The notes beneath the pieces are model-generated. The model had not been told where the DNA came from, searched no databases, and saw only the letters and a program-made list of their open reading frames with translations. Both the position numbers and the translations under genes were made by a program. Shown in pieces: positions 48,002 to 56,777 of a stretch of 63,000 bases of DNA. The DNA is from an uncultured Pseudomonadales bacterium (GTDB lineage Bacteria > Pseudomonadota > Gammaproteobacteria > Pseudomonadales > Azotimanducaceae). How positions within the stretch are numbered: position 1 is the stretch's first letter; every line of letters begins with the position of its first letter. The DNA lies in contig CAMYJX010000057.1 of the NCBI GenBank assembly GCA_947258825.1, positions 1-63,000 of the forward strand. The letters are read 5' to 3'.

Positions 48002-48248
48002 AAGCGAGACGCTGGACGTCAAAGGGCTGCTGTGCCCCCTGCCCGTAATCCGCACTCAGGACCTGGTGAAGGGTTTGCCGCCGGGAACCCTGCTGAGCAT
48101 CCTGGCAACGGACCCGGGGGTGCTGGAGGATTTACCGGCGTGGTGCCGGGTCCACGGCCATGACCTGCTGGAGGCCAGTCGCGTCCCAGCGCCAGACGGC
48201 TCCCTGGCCAGCCCGGAATTCAAGATACGCCTGCGAGTGTGCGGCTGA
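47985..48248 (+). CDS. TusA/SirA-family sulfur carrier protein
   Basis: 87 aa from ATG 47985, inside the last codons of the PP-loop gene (17-bp overlap). The TusA pattern is complete: LDVKGLLCPLPVIRTQDLVK with the sulfur-carrying Cys17 in CPxP, then LPPGTLLSILATDPGVLEDL and a C-terminal strand. TusA proteins hold persulfide sulfur on that Cys and pass it on. The tight overlap suggests it supplies sulfur to the PP-loop enzyme. Confidence 0.88.
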   Translation: MTGASESETLDVKGLLCPLPVIRTQDLVKGLPPGTLLSILATDPGVLEDLPAWCRVHGHDLLEASRVPAPDGSLASPEFKIRLRVCG

Positions 48249-48249
48249 C

Positions 48250-48264
48250 GCACCTGTTTGGTGC
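48250..48264. promoter_or_regulatory. NtrC-type binding site 1 for glnA
   Basis: GCACCTGTTTGGTGC: perfect 5-bp arms around 5 bp, matching the known NtrC palindrome GCAC-N7-GTGC. It lies right after the TusA-like stop, about 107 bp before the -24 element of the glnA promoter. Confidence 0.8.
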
Positions 48265-48289
48265 ATAAATCGGTCCATTTTGGATGGAC

Positions 48290-48304
48290 GCACCAGAGAA
48301 GTGC
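48290..48304. promoter_or_regulatory. NtrC-type binding site 2 for glnA
   Basis: GCACCAGAGAAGTGC: GCAC-N7-GTGC, centred 40 bp (close to four helical turns) after site 1 and on the same DNA face, the usual enhancer arrangement for NtrC at glnA. Confidence 0.75.
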
Positions 48305-48356
48305 CTGCGCAAGCAGCTACTAACCTGGATTTTCATATATCATCAGGTGCGGGCGG

Positions 48357-48371
48357 TGGCACAGTTATTGC
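48357..48371 (+). promoter_or_regulatory. Sigma-54 promoter of glnA
   Basis: TGGCAC-AGTTA-TTGC is an exact match to the -24/-12 consensus TGGCAC-N5-TTGC. It lies 168 bp before the glnA ATG, implying a leader of about 155 nt. In the 290-bp TusA-glnA gap no coding frame is supported. Confidence 0.88.
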
Positions 48372-48538
48372 CCAACAATGGGGAGAAAGACGAACGCTAG
48401 TGGGGGCTGATGCGTCAGTCATTCGATCTTGGCGCCGACTTTTGCGCCGGCATGCATGCCGCAAGAGCTTGGCGACCACTGACCTTTACGCTCTGAGCGA
48501 TAAAACATAATTACCTGTAAGTAGGAGTTAAAACTGCT

Positions 48539-49951
48539 ATGTCTGACAACACGCTGAAGATGATCAAGGACAATGACGTCAAATGGGTGGACCTGCGCTT
48601 CACCGACCCCAAAGGCAAGGAACAGCACACCACTGTGCCCGCCGCCCGGGTCGACGCCGACGCCCTGACGGACGGCTTCATGTTTGACGGCTCTTCCATC
48701 TCCGGATGGAAGTCGATCAACGAATCAGACATGATCCTGATGCCGGACGACGAAACGCCGGTGCTGGATCCTTTCCGCGACGACACCACCCTGAACCTGC
48801 GTTGCGACATCGTAGAGCCCAGCACCATGCAACCCTACGACCGGGACCCGCGGTCCATCGCCAAGAAAGCAGAGGCATACCTGAAGTCCAGCGGCGTTGG
48901 CGATACCGCCTACTTCGGTCCGGAAAACGAGTTCTTCGTCTTCGACGACGTGCGTTGGAAGGTGGAGATGAAAGGGGCCTCGTACTCTATCGGCGCGGAG
49001 GAAGCGGCCTGGGAATCTCACTCGGAGTTCGAGGGCGGCAACCTGGGCCACCGGCCGAGCGTCAAAGGTGGTTACTTCCCGGTACCCCCCGTGGACAGCG
49101 CCGCTGACCTGCGATCAGCCATGTGCACGGCCATGGAGGCCATGGGCCTTTCGGTGGAGGTGCACCATCACGAAGTGGCAACCGCGTGTCAGAACGAGAT
49201 AGGCGTGCTTTTCAACACCCTGGTAAAGAAAGCCGACGAGGTGCAGATCTACAAGTACTGCGTGCACAACGTGGCCGACGCTTACGGAAAAACCGCAACC
49301 TTCATGCCCAAGCCGCTGGTTGGCGACAACGGCAACGGCATGCACGTGCACCAGTCCATCGCCAAGGGCGACACCAATCTGTTCCACGGCGACAAGTACG
49401 CGGGCCTTTCCGAAATGGCCCTGCACTACATCGGTGGCATCATCAAGCACGCAAAAGCCATCAACGCCTTTGCCAACGCCAGCACCAATTCCTACAAGCG
49501 GCTGGTCCCGGGATTCGAGGCGCCCGTGCTGCTGGCCTACTCGGCTCGCAACCGTTCGGCTTCCATTCGCGTCCCCTACATTCAGGGCGGCAACCCTCGG
49601 GCGTATCGCGTGGAGGTGAGATTCCCGGACAGCACCGGCAACCCGTACCTGACTTTTGCCGCCATGCTCATGGCAGGCCTGGACGGGATCAAAAACCAGA
49701 TCCATCCCGGGGACTCTTTCGACAAAGACCTTTACGATCTGCCTCCAGAGGAGCTTGCCGGCGTGCCGACTGTGGCGGGCTCGCTGGAAGAAGCGCTGGA
49801 CGCGCTGGATCAGGATCGCGATTTCCTCAAGGCCGGTGGCGTATTTTCCGATGGGGCCATCGATGGCTATCTCGGACTGAAGCGCGAGGATGTAGCCTAT
49901 CTGAACATGACAACGCATCCAGCCGAATTCGAGATGTACTACAGCCTGTAG
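48539..49951 (+). CDS. glnA: Glutamine synthetase type I
   Basis: 470 aa, the GSI-beta length. ATP-dependent synthesis of glutamine from glutamate and ammonia, a dodecamer. AGGAG precedes ATG 48539. Signatures: [91 protein letters not shown] and [10 protein letters not shown]. The adenylylation site is present as LYDLPPEE with Tyr399, so activity control by GlnE is expected. Transcription is under sigma-54 and NtrC (sites upstream). Confidence 0.98.
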   Translation: MSDNTLKMIKDNDVKWVDLRFTDPKGKEQHTTVPAARVDADALTDGFMFDGSSISGWKSINESDMILMPDDETPVLDPFRDDTTLNLRCDIVEPSTMQPYDRDPRSIAKKAEAYLKSSGVGDTAYFGPENEFFVFDDVRWKVEMKGASYSIGAEEAAWESHSEFEGGNLGHRPSVKGGYFPVPPVDSAADLRSAMCTAMEAMGLSVEVHHHEVATACQNEIGVLFNTLVKKADEVQIYKYCVHNVADAYGKTATFMPKPLVGDNGNGMHVHQSIAKGDTNLFHGDKYAGLSEMALHYIGGIIKHAKAINAFANASTNSYKRLVPGFEAPVLLAYSARNRSASIRVPYIQGGNPRAYRVEVRFPDSTGNPYLTFAAMLMAGLDGIKNQIHPGDSFDKDLYDLPPEELAGVPTVAGSLEEALDALDQDRDFLKAGGVFSDGAIDGYLGLKREDVAYLNMTTHPAEFEMYYSL

Positions 49952-49956
49952 CAAGA

Positions 49957-50007
49957 GCGACAGCATCGCTGCGACAGCGTCGCTGCGACAGCATCGCTGC
50001 GACAGCA
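49957..50007. repeat. 14-bp tandem repeat after glnA
   Basis: GCGACAGCATCGCT repeated 3.6 times (49957-49970, 49971-49984 with one A-to-G change, 49985-49998, and a partial copy to 50007). Each unit is itself nearly palindromic (GCGA...TCGC). It starts 5 bp after the glnA stop, ahead of the terminator. Confidence 0.85.
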
Positions 50008-50050
50008 AAACTGGTTGAAAGCGGGTGGAAATCGCCCGCTGGATCACATA

Positions 50051-50086
50051 AGCCCCATTTCTTTTACGAACTGGGGCTTTTTTTTT
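50051..50086 (+). terminator. Intrinsic terminator of glnA
   Basis: AGCCCCA (50051-50057) pairs with TGGGGCT (50072-50078) across a 14-nt loop, followed by a run of eight or nine T. Strong Rho-independent terminator shape. Confidence 0.88.
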
Positions 50087-50197
50087 GGTTGTCGGTGTCC
50101 AAAATAGGGCTTCAATCGGGAATCGGTTCCATAACCAGGCCCGCAATTGAGCCGAGACGGAGCACGATGTGAGCTGGCTATCTGGAGTGAGAAAACC

Positions 50198-50809
50198 ATG
50201 AACCGTCCTCTTAAGATCGTCTCTATGGCCTGTCTGTGGAGTCTCGGTGCCCTTTCCTTCATTCCTGCGGCGGCTCAGATCTACAAGGTTACGGACGCCG
50301 ACGGCAACGTGGTCTTCACCGATGTCCCGCCCCGTCCGGGCGAAAAGGCGGACGAGGTGGAGCTGGGCAGCGGCAGCACCGTTGATATTAAGAGCTCTTT
50401 GCCCCAAGAAACCTCGGCAACATCCTGGTCCAGCGCCACTTCCGACGATGAAAACACCGAAGAAATCCCGCAATATGGCTATGAAATGCTCCAGGTCGTA
50501 TCGCCTGCAAACGACGCATCCGTCCGAGAAAATGCCGGCAACGTTGTGGTTTCCATCGCGATCAATCCGGAGCTGCGTCCGGGCAACCGCCTTCAGCTGG
50601 AGATGGACGGCAAGGTGATCAGAACCACGACCACCAAGCGCGTGAGCCTCACCGAGGTCGACCGAGGAACCCATGTCCTCAGGGCACACGTCATCGACGA
50701 CAGCGGCGATCGGCTGATCAGCAGCGAGCCCTCGGTGTTCCATCTGAGCCGCTACTCGGTAATCACGGCACCGAACCGACCGCCCAGGCCCAGCCCAGCA
50801 GGACGCTGA
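50198..50809 (+). CDS. DUF4124-domain secreted protein
   Basis: 203 aa from ATG 50198 (GGAG upstream), giving a signal peptide (MNRPLKIVSMACLWSLGALS ending PAAAQ). The mature start QIYKVTDADGNVVFTDVPPR is the DUF4124 signature. The second half is an Ig-like beta domain (EMLQVVSPANDASVRENAGN ... GTHVLRAHVIDDSG). Proteins of this type between glnA and glnL are common in gammaproteobacteria; the function is unknown and probably envelope-related. Confidence 0.88.
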   Translation: MNRPLKIVSMACLWSLGALSFIPAAAQIYKVTDADGNVVFTDVPPRPGEKADEVELGSGSTVDIKSSLPQETSATSWSSATSDDENTEEIPQYGYEMLQVVSPANDASVRENAGNVVVSIAINPELRPGNRLQLEMDGKVIRTTTTKRVSLTEVDRGTHVLRAHVIDDSGDRLISSEPSVFHLSRYSVITAPNRPPRPSPAGR

Positions 50810-50854
50810 CCTCGCACCGGCAGGCACGCTCAAAGCGAGCGAAATCTTGTTTTG

Positions 50855-50893
50855 GCCTGCGGCGGGCATCGGGTTTCGCCTGCGGCGGGCATC
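50855..50893. repeat. 16-bp direct repeat in the DUF4124-glnL gap
   Basis: GCCTGCGGCGGGCATC occurs at 50855-50870 and again at 50878-50893 (23-bp period), just ahead of the NtrC-type palindrome. The 273-bp gap holds no supported gene. Confidence 0.7.
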
Positions 50894-50912
50894 TTGCATC
50901 CGGCCCGGATAT

Positions 50913-50927
50913 GCACTAGTTTGGTGC
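50913..50927. promoter_or_regulatory. NtrC-type binding site upstream of glnL
   Basis: GCACTAGTTTGGTGC fits GCAC-N7-GTGC and lies about 155 bp before the glnL start, with -10-like TATAGC following near 50940. In enteric bacteria NtrC-P represses the internal glnL promoter from such a site; the same use is inferred here. Confidence 0.65.
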
Positions 50928-51082
50928 GACTGCTCGCACTATAGCCATCCAAGTTGATGCAGGCCGGCAGGCCGCCTCTACCGACCGCCATTCTGAAGGG
51001 TCTCCCAAGTAAGCGTTTGCTAGCTCGCTGGTCGTTACAAGTTGGACCGGTTCTTGCTCTATTTATCCAAGAAGCAATCGAA

Positions 51083-52186
51083 ATGGCATCCAACCAACCT
51101 GCTCAAGGCTACGCCGCGTCAATGACAGTTCTGGAAAAGAAGGAAGTTCTGGATCAGCTCACAACGGGCGTAATGGTGCTGAACCCGAGGCTGAAGATCT
51201 GCTACCTGAACCCCTCAGCCGAAGCGATGCTGGGGACCAGCGAGAGCCATTCGGCAGGTGAGCCGGTCCAGAATCTGATCGCCGAAGATGACTGCGAGCT
51301 GTTCAGCGACCTGCGCAACGTGGTTGCTGCCGGCCAGTCCATCACCCGCCGCGCAGCGACCTTTCACACCCGGGAAGGGACCCCCATCGTTGCCGACCTC
51401 ACAGCCTCTCTGGAGCCCCGCAGCCAGCATCTGGTGGTGGAGATTCAGACCATGAACCGGCTGCTCCGCATCAACCGGGACGACCATTCACTGTTCGCTC
51501 AGGAAACCACCCGCAAGCTGGTTCGAGGTCTGGCCCACGAGGTCAAGAATCCGCTGGGGGGGGTCAGGGGAGCGGCCCAGCTGCTGGAAAGGGAGCTCGT
51601 CGACGAGGGCCTGAAGGAATACACCCGAATCATCATCGAGGAGGCCGACCGGCTGACCGACCTCGTAGACCGGATGCTGGGCCCCAACCGGGAACCGAAC
51701 AAGGTACCAGTCAACGTTCACGCCGTGATCGAGCACATCATCCGGCTGGTCGACGCGGAAGATCCGGGATGGATCCATTTCGTACGGGACTACGATCCCA
51801 GCCTGCCGCCGGTTTCCGCAGATGAGCCTCAGCTCATTCAGGCGTTGCTCAACATCGTCAGCAACGCCGCCCAGGCCCTGGAAGATACGCCCAGGCCCAC
51901 CATCTCGGTTCGCAGCCGGATCATGCGCCGCTTCACCATCGGCCCGAAGCTGCATCGAATAGTTCTGCAATTGGACGTCATCGACAACGGCCCCGGCATC
52001 GACGAGGACATGCTCGAGCGCATCTACTTCCCCATGATCAGCGGGCGCCCCGATGGCACCGGCCTGGGCCTGGCCATTACCCAGACGATCATAGGACAGC
52101 ACGGCGGCATCATAGAATGCGAGAGCCAGCCTGGCAGAACCTGTTTTTCAATTTTTCTGCCGCTGGAGGACGAGGTAGATGAGTAA
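51083..52186 (+). CDS. glnL: Nitrogen regulation histidine kinase NtrB
   Basis: 367 aa from ATG 51083 (MASNQPAQGYAASM); the frame is open further upstream but without family similarity. An N-terminal PAS domain (~22-130: DQLTTGVMVLNPRLKICYLN) is followed by the H-box LAHEVKNPLGGVRGAAQLLE, N-box NIVSNAAQALED, and G-boxes DNGPGIDEDM and GRPDGTGLGLAITQTIIG. It autophosphorylates at low nitrogen and transfers phosphate to NtrC; PII blocks this. It overlaps glnG by 8 bp. Confidence 0.96.
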   Translation: MASNQPAQGYAASMTVLEKKEVLDQLTTGVMVLNPRLKICYLNPSAEAMLGTSESHSAGEPVQNLIAEDDCELFSDLRNVVAAGQSITRRAATFHTREGTPIVADLTASLEPRSQHLVVEIQTMNRLLRINRDDHSLFAQETTRKLVRGLAHEVKNPLGGVRGAAQLLERELVDEGLKEYTRIIIEEADRLTDLVDRMLGPNREPNKVPVNVHAVIEHIIRLVDAEDPGWIHFVRDYDPSLPPVSADEPQLIQALLNIVSNAAQALEDTPRPTISVRSRIMRRFTIGPKLHRIVLQLDVIDNGPGIDEDMLERIYFPMISGRPDGTGLGLAITQTIIGQHGGIIECESQPGRTCFSIFLPLEDEVDE

Positions 52187-53585
52187 TCGGGTCTGGGTCG
52201 TCGACGACGACCGTTCTATCCGCTGGGTTCTGGAGCGCGCCATGAGCCAGGCAGGCATTGCCATCACGGCTTTTGCATCGGCGGACCACGCGATGCATCA
52301 CCTGGACGACGAGCGGCCAATCGCTGTGCTGACCGATGTGCGAATGCCAGGCATGGACGGCATGGAGTTCATCAACCGTATTCACGAGGCCTACCCGGAG
52401 CTGCCCGTCATCATCATGACCGCCCACTCGGATCTGGACAGCGCGGTCAACGCCTACCAGAGCGGGGCCTTCGAGTACCTGCCGAAGCCCTTCGACGTCG
52501 ATGACGCAGTTGCCATCGTCCGCCGCGCCATCACCTTCGCAGAGGAGGAGCAGCCTGCGCAGCAGGCGGTGGAGCCGGAACCGGCGCAGGAGATCATCGG
52601 TCAGGCACCGGCGATGCAGGAGGTATTCCGGGCCATCGGCCGGTTGGCCAACTCTAACGTTTCCGTACTGATTCGGGGCGCGTCGGGTTCCGGCAAAGAG
52701 CTGGTCGCCCGCGCCCTTCACCGTCACAGCCCGCGCGCCCAGGGCATGTTCGTCGCTCTGAACATGGCCGCAATTCCACGGGAGCTGGTTGAGTCCGAGC
52801 TGTTCGGCCACGAGAAGGGGGCATTCACGGGCGCCAACAGCCGTCGGGTTGGACGGTTCGAGCAGGCCAATGGGGGCACCCTGTTTCTGGATGAGATCGG
52901 TGACATGCCGCCGGATACCCAGACCCGCCTGTTGCGGGTACTGGCCGACGGAGAGTTTTATCGCGTGGGCGGATTATCGCCCGTGAAAGTTGATGTGAGG
53001 ATCATCGCCGCTACCCATCAAAATCTCGAGCAGCGGGTTCGCGAGGGTAATTTCCGGGAGGATCTGTTTCATCGACTCAACGTCATCAGCGTGCATGTAC
53101 CCTCACTTTCCGAGCGCCGCAGCGACATCCCTCTGCTGGCCCGCTACTTCCTCGATCGAGCCGCGGAGGAGCTGGGCGGCGAGGCGAAAATCATCAGAAA
53201 AGAAACCAGCGAGTACCTGTGCAATCTGCCCTGGCCAGGCAACGTCCGCCAGCTGCAGAACACCTGTCGCTGGCTTACCGTGATGGCGTCCGGCCGCGAG
53301 ATCCACATCGAGGACCTCCCTCCGGAGCTGCGCACTGAAAGCCAGCAGGAAACGGCTGCCAGCAACAACTGGGAAGACGCGCTGGAATGCTGGGCAGATG
53401 AGGCTCTGTCCAACCCGGGACAGGAACCGCTGCTGGAAGTCGCCATTCCCAGATTCGAAAAGATCATGATCCGCACCGCGCTGAAGCACACCGGTGGCCG
53501 CCGCAAAGACGCTGCTGATCTTCTGGGCTGGGGCCGCAACACGCTGACGCGAAAAATCGCCGAGCTGGATATGCAGGACGTCTGA
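52179..53585 (+). CDS. glnG: Nitrogen regulation response regulator NtrC
   Basis: 468 aa. Receiver domain (~4-118) with the phospho-Asp in [17 protein letters not shown]+ sigma-54 activator domain with Walker [15 protein letters not shown], the sigma-54 loop GAFTGA ([19 protein letters not shown]), Walker [14 protein letters not shown], and [20 protein letters not shown]. Fis-type C-terminal helix-turn-helix ([20 protein letters not shown]). It should bind the palindromes upstream of glnA and glnL. It converges with the msh cluster, 6 bp from mshP. Confidence 0.97.
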   Translation: MSNRVWVVDDDRSIRWVLERAMSQAGIAITAFASADHAMHHLDDERPIAVLTDVRMPGMDGMEFINRIHEAYPELPVIIMTAHSDLDSAVNAYQSGAFEYLPKPFDVDDAVAIVRRAITFAEEEQPAQQAVEPEPAQEIIGQAPAMQEVFRAIGRLANSNVSVLIRGASGSGKELVARALHRHSPRAQGMFVALNMAAIPRELVESELFGHEKGAFTGANSRRVGRFEQANGGTLFLDEIGDMPPDTQTRLLRVLADGEFYRVGGLSPVKVDVRIIAATHQNLEQRVREGNFREDLFHRLNVISVHVPSLSERRSDIPLLARYFLDRAAEELGGEAKIIRKETSEYLCNLPWPGNVRQLQNTCRWLTVMASGREIHIEDLPPELRTESQQETAASNNWEDALECWADEALSNPGQEPLLEVAIPRFEKIMIRTALKHTGGRRKDAADLLGWGRNTLTRKIAELDMQDV

Positions 53586-53591
53586 CCGACC

Positions 53592-54008
53592 TCAAGGCAC
53601 CGCTCTTACCAGCACGCGGCGCTGGGCAACGAAGCCACCGACGTCACAGCGCCCATCACTCTCTACGGTGTAGTGAGGTACCGCCTGGACGACTTCGGTC
53701 CGGCAGGAAACCGTGGCCTGACAGGAGGGCAGACCCAGACCGGTCAGATCCCAGACCCAGTTGCCGCAGGCGCCGGCACCCACGGGGGCAAAGACCCGAT
53801 TCAATCCCAGCTGGGCCCCGGACTCTGCTGCCAGAAAGGCGCGGTGGTTGATTACTTCCTGAGCGAATGCATCACCCGATGTGCGCACCATGCGCATGAT
53901 CGCCGTCACCAGAAACGCCACAACGACGATCAGAAAGATGGCGGAAACCAATCCGAGTCCGCGTTGACGAAGCCAGGGGCGGAAGCCAATTGATGCTCTA
54001 GGGCACAT
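53592..54008 (-). CDS. mshP: MSHA pilus biogenesis protein MshP
   Basis: 138 aa from ATG 54008 (AGGTG a few bases upstream; ATG 54026 is the alternative). A short basic leader ending RQRGLG is followed by one hydrophobic helix (LVSAIFLIVVVAFLVTAIM) and an MshP-like periplasmic part (FLAAESGAQLGLNRVF, cysteine pairs). It is probably a minor pseudopilin-type component. Last gene of the cluster here; no mshQ follows. Confidence 0.85.
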   Translation of the reverse strand: MCPRASIGFRPWLRQRGLGLVSAIFLIVVVAFLVTAIMRMVRTSGDAFAQEVINHRAFLAAESGAQLGLNRVFAPVGAGACGNWVWDLTGLGLPSCQATVSCRTEVVQAVPHYTVESDGRCDVGGFVAQRRVLVRAVP

Positions 54009-54801
54009 TACGCACCTGGACTGCATGCTCGATTCTTATCTGGTCGTCGGCCCGGGAGAAGATGAAGTCCATCTCCACCACGGCATTGCGTGAAAGAGTG
54101 GCCCCACTCACCTGGAAAGGGGTGGGTGAATCCACCTGCTCTGCCACCAGCGAGCGGCCGGGCAGCCCCCCTGGCAGAAGGGCCACAGGGGGTTGAGCAC
54201 TGAGAAAGCCGTAGCCGGTATAGCGGTAAAGGGCACCGCCGTCCACGCAGAAGCTCACCGGATCGGTAACGACGAAGTATCTGTCGGCGGGGGACGCGGC
54301 GGGAAAACGATGCGCAGCCGCGAAGCTCATGGTCACGATGTTCCCCGCGCCTGGCGCCGAGGCGGTGGCCGTCGGGCTGATCACGCCGCTGGACCCCAGG
54401 TTGTAGACGTCCGCATCCGGATAGACGGCTACGCGGGCACCCGCCGGCAACGGCAGAGGATCAAGAGGCACCGACTGAAAACTTGTGGCCGGCGTCACCA
54501 GAGGCAGCGTGACGTAGCGCGAAGCCCCCGACACGGGCACGAACTCCAGGCAGCCTCCAGCCACCCGCAGGCTGTTCGGCAGCGCGTTCCGCAAATCGCG
54601 GGCAAGCCGCTCCACTACAAAGCGCGTGTCGCCGGCGAGCTGACCTCGGGATATGGTGGAGGCGAATCCCTGAGACGAATCGCCAATGAAGCGGACGGTT
54701 CCGATGGACAGGATGCCCAGAATCACGATGACCGTCACGAGCTCCACCATGGTGAAGCCTGACGTGGTCTGACGTCCGCCCGCTGATAGACCAGGGACCA
54801 T
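53998..54801 (-). CDS. mshO: MSHA minor pilin MshO
   Basis: 267 aa. Class III/pseudopilin-type leader MVPGLSAGGRQTTSGFTMVE: prepilin peptidase would cut after Gly15 and leave FTMVELVTVIVILGILSIGT. The remainder is a beta-rich pilin head (FVVERLARDLRNALPNSLRV ... CLEFVPVSGASRYVTLPL). The ATG overlaps the mshD stop. Confidence 0.9.
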   Translation of the reverse strand: MVPGLSAGGRQTTSGFTMVELVTVIVILGILSIGTVRFIGDSSQGFASTISRGQLAGDTRFVVERLARDLRNALPNSLRVAGGCLEFVPVSGASRYVTLPLVTPATSFQSVPLDPLPLPAGARVAVYPDADVYNLGSSGVISPTATASAPGAGNIVTMSFAAAHRFPAASPADRYFVVTDPVSFCVDGGALYRYTGYGFLSAQPPVALLPGGLPGRSLVAEQVDSPTPFQVSGATLSRNAVVEMDFIFSRADDQIRIEHAVQVRNVP

Positions 54802-55346
54802 CAGTAGTTGGTCCTCAACAGCGGAAAATTCATGGGGCTCCCCACCGGTGGGATCACCGTGACCGTCACCAGCTTGCCGTCTGAGACATCATCCAGACCC
54901 AGGCCGGCGACCTGGGCGGCATCCAGGTAGTCAACGCTGATCTGAACCCGATAGCTGACATACTCGGCCCGCGGATTGCCGTTGACGTCCAAAGGCGGCT
55001 GCTCGTCGAGACCGTCGAAGTCGTCCACATCGTCGTACTCGGCCCGCGGCTCGCCGTCAGCACCAACCGCTGTACAGGGGACGGTCGCCGGCGAGCAGGG
55101 GGGTATGCCGCCCAGGGGGGCCGCCTCGTCATAGCGCCGCGCCATGATCTCCTCGAAATAGGATTCAGCCAGCGCTACAGATTTGGCACGCCATAAACCA
55201 TCACTCTGCCTGCTGAAGGCAAAGCTGAGCGCGTAGGTAATGGCAAGCACCGCGATGCTGATGAGCATCATGGTGACGATCAGCTCCACCAGAGTGAATC
55301 CTCTGAAGCGGAATGGCCTTCTAGATGCAGGCCGCAGCACTGGCAT
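54801..55346 (-). CDS. mshD: MSHA minor pilin MshD
   Basis: 181 aa from ATG 55346. The prepilin cleavage site is in FRFRGFTLVELIVTMMLISI. An Asp-rich insertion (YDDVDDFDGLDEQPPLDVNG) lies in the middle, then VSYRVQISVDYLDAAQVAGL. The start overlaps mshC by 26 bp. Confidence 0.9.
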   Translation of the reverse strand: MPVLRPASRRPFRFRGFTLVELIVTMMLISIAVLAITYALSFAFSRQSDGLWRAKSVALAESYFEEIMARRYDEAAPLGGIPPCSPATVPCTAVGADGEPRAEYDDVDDFDGLDEQPPLDVNGNPRAEYVSYRVQISVDYLDAAQVAGLGLDDVSDGKLVTVTVIPPVGSPMNFPLLRTNY

Positions 55347-55911
55347 AACCACTGGGATAGACGCAGGCGTCACGTCGGCTATCCCCGTCCACACCGAGGC
55401 CTACGCCCATCGCCGGGGCACCGGCAGCCGCACCGATGGAAACCGCAGAAAGATCACCCGCGTGCCTGAACTGCAGCACCAGAGGCGTCCCACCATCAAC
55501 GGTGTCGGTCAATGCACCGCTTGTAGCCTGCACGGTCGTGTTCTCTGCTGCTACGAGCTCCGTGCGCACCACTCCGTCGACGTCGGTTATCACCTGAAAT
55601 CTCCAGTCGTCTCCAAGTCGATCCATGACAAAGGTGACCGCTGCGTCCCGGCGCGATGCGGCGAGCTGCTGGGCGAAACGGATCTCCGCGATCGCCGCCT
55701 GCGCAACCATGCCCGGAGAAAAGGCGCTCGGTTGGACGAACCGGCTGATGGCCGAGATGCTGAGGATGCCCAGCAGTATCACCACCACGATCAACTCCAC
55801 GATGGTGAATCCTCGGCTTCTGAAAAAATCCCGGACGTTGCACCGCTGACACGAACACCCGCATACAGATGCTGAAGAAGCATTGCGTCCGGCTAGCCCG
55901 GCGCAACGCAT
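55321..55911 (-). CDS. mshC: MSHA minor pilin MshC
   Basis: 196 aa if started at ATG 55911, the nearest ATG before the prepilin site FFRSRGFTIVELIVVVILLG. This gives a long, Cys-rich 34-residue leader, so the true start may differ. GspH-type helix and head follow (RFVQPSAFSPGMVAQAAIAE, DRLGDDWRFQVITDVDG), with a C-terminal cysteine pair. It is separated from mshA by a structured 147-bp gap. Confidence 0.85.
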   Translation of the reverse strand: MRCAGLAGRNASSASVCGCSCQRCNVRDFFRSRGFTIVELIVVVILLGILSISAISRFVQPSAFSPGMVAQAAIAEIRFAQQLAASRRDAAVTFVMDRLGDDWRFQVITDVDGVVRTELVAAENTTVQATSGALTDTVDGGTPLVLQFRHAGDLSAVSIGAAAGAPAMGVGLGVDGDSRRDACVYPSGYASAAACI

Positions 55912-55938
55912 CGAAGGGCAATGGTTCCTGCGTTTCAT

Positions 55939-56040
55939 GGACGCCGGGTGCCGGGTCAATCGCCGATCGGGCTGCCGTGCCCGGCGTCCAATCAGACGAC
56001 GGGAGCGGTCCTGGACCGCAAGCCGGATCAAAGATCCGGC
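55939..56040 (-). other. Two hairpins downstream of the major pilin gene
   Basis: On the minus strand after mshA comes GCCGGATC-TTT-GATCCGGC (56022-56040, perfect 8-bp stem), and then GGACGCCGGG pairing with its complement (55939-55948 / 55980-55989). No T-tract follows. Such stems often stabilise pilin mRNA or reduce read-through, which would set major versus minor pilin levels. Confidence 0.55.
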
Positions 56041-56058
56041 TGAAGCGATCAGGATGCC

Positions 56059-56604
56059 TTACGGAAGCGCTACAGAACCGGGGGTGAGAATTCCGGTGGC
56101 GGTAGCGTAGCTCAGGGTGCGAATGGTGTCGCCGCTGGCCGTGGTCTCGCCGGTGTAGTAGTAGACACAGCTGCCGGCAGCCGGGGTAACCGCTACGTAG
56201 TCGACATTGGCGCCAGCCGCAGCAACAGCGGCCAGGTTAGCCGCGCTGCCAATGGACGGTCCGCCCTGCAGCACGCCCTGGAACACGTCGACACAGTCGG
56301 CAACCACCGAAACATCACTGCCACCGTTAACCGTCGTGCTGTAGGGATAACCGTTGCCGGTGGTTGCCAGATTGTTGAATTCAGGCAGGGTCGTGTCTGC
56401 CGCGGGCGTACCGTCGGCAATCCACTGCGCGTGGAACAGCGAGATGCCCGTCTGTAGGCCACCGCTGACACCGTCAAAGGCAGCCGCATGAGCCTCATCA
56501 TCGACATCGATGAAGCGCGGCAGTGCCGTTGCGGCAAGAATACCCAAGAGAATGATTACGACCACCAGTTCGACGATGGTGAAACCCTTTTGCGTCCTTT
56601 GCAT
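56059..56604 (-). CDS. mshA: MSHA-type major pilin
   Basis: 181 aa from ATG 56604 with AAGGAG upstream. Short basic leader MQRTQKG, prepilin cut before FTIVELVVVIILLGILAATA, then the MshA-like pattern ALPRFIDVDDEAHAAAFDGV and GISLFHAQWI. Two cysteines (ADCVDVF and GSCVYYYTG) can form the C-terminal disulfide loop. It is probably the major subunit; mshB and mshF are not present next to it. The 173 bp upstream (56605-56777) should hold its promoter. Confidence 0.9.
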   Translation of the reverse strand: MQRTQKGFTIVELVVVIILLGILAATALPRFIDVDDEAHAAAFDGVSGGLQTGISLFHAQWIADGTPAADTTLPEFNNLATTGNGYPYSTTVNGGSDVSVVADCVDVFQGVLQGGPSIGSAANLAAVAAAGANVDYVAVTPAAGSCVYYYTGETTASGDTIRTLSYATATGILTPGSVALP

Positions 56605-56777
56605 GATTGCTCCTTGAAATCCTACGTTCACTCTTTGAATTCTGCCCACATGCGTCCAGCGACAGCCGAAAGCAGCCCTCAATCTAAGGCTAGACAGATT
56701 TGCGAAGTCTGCCCGGGTGTTTAGCGTGAATCCGAGACGGGTTTCACAGTTGGCTGCTCGCAGCCGTTTACCGGCGG

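Noticed and set aside
49115..50899. 594-aa minus-strand frame
   Set aside because: It runs antisense through glnA, its terminator and the DUF4124 gene, and no domain is recognisable.
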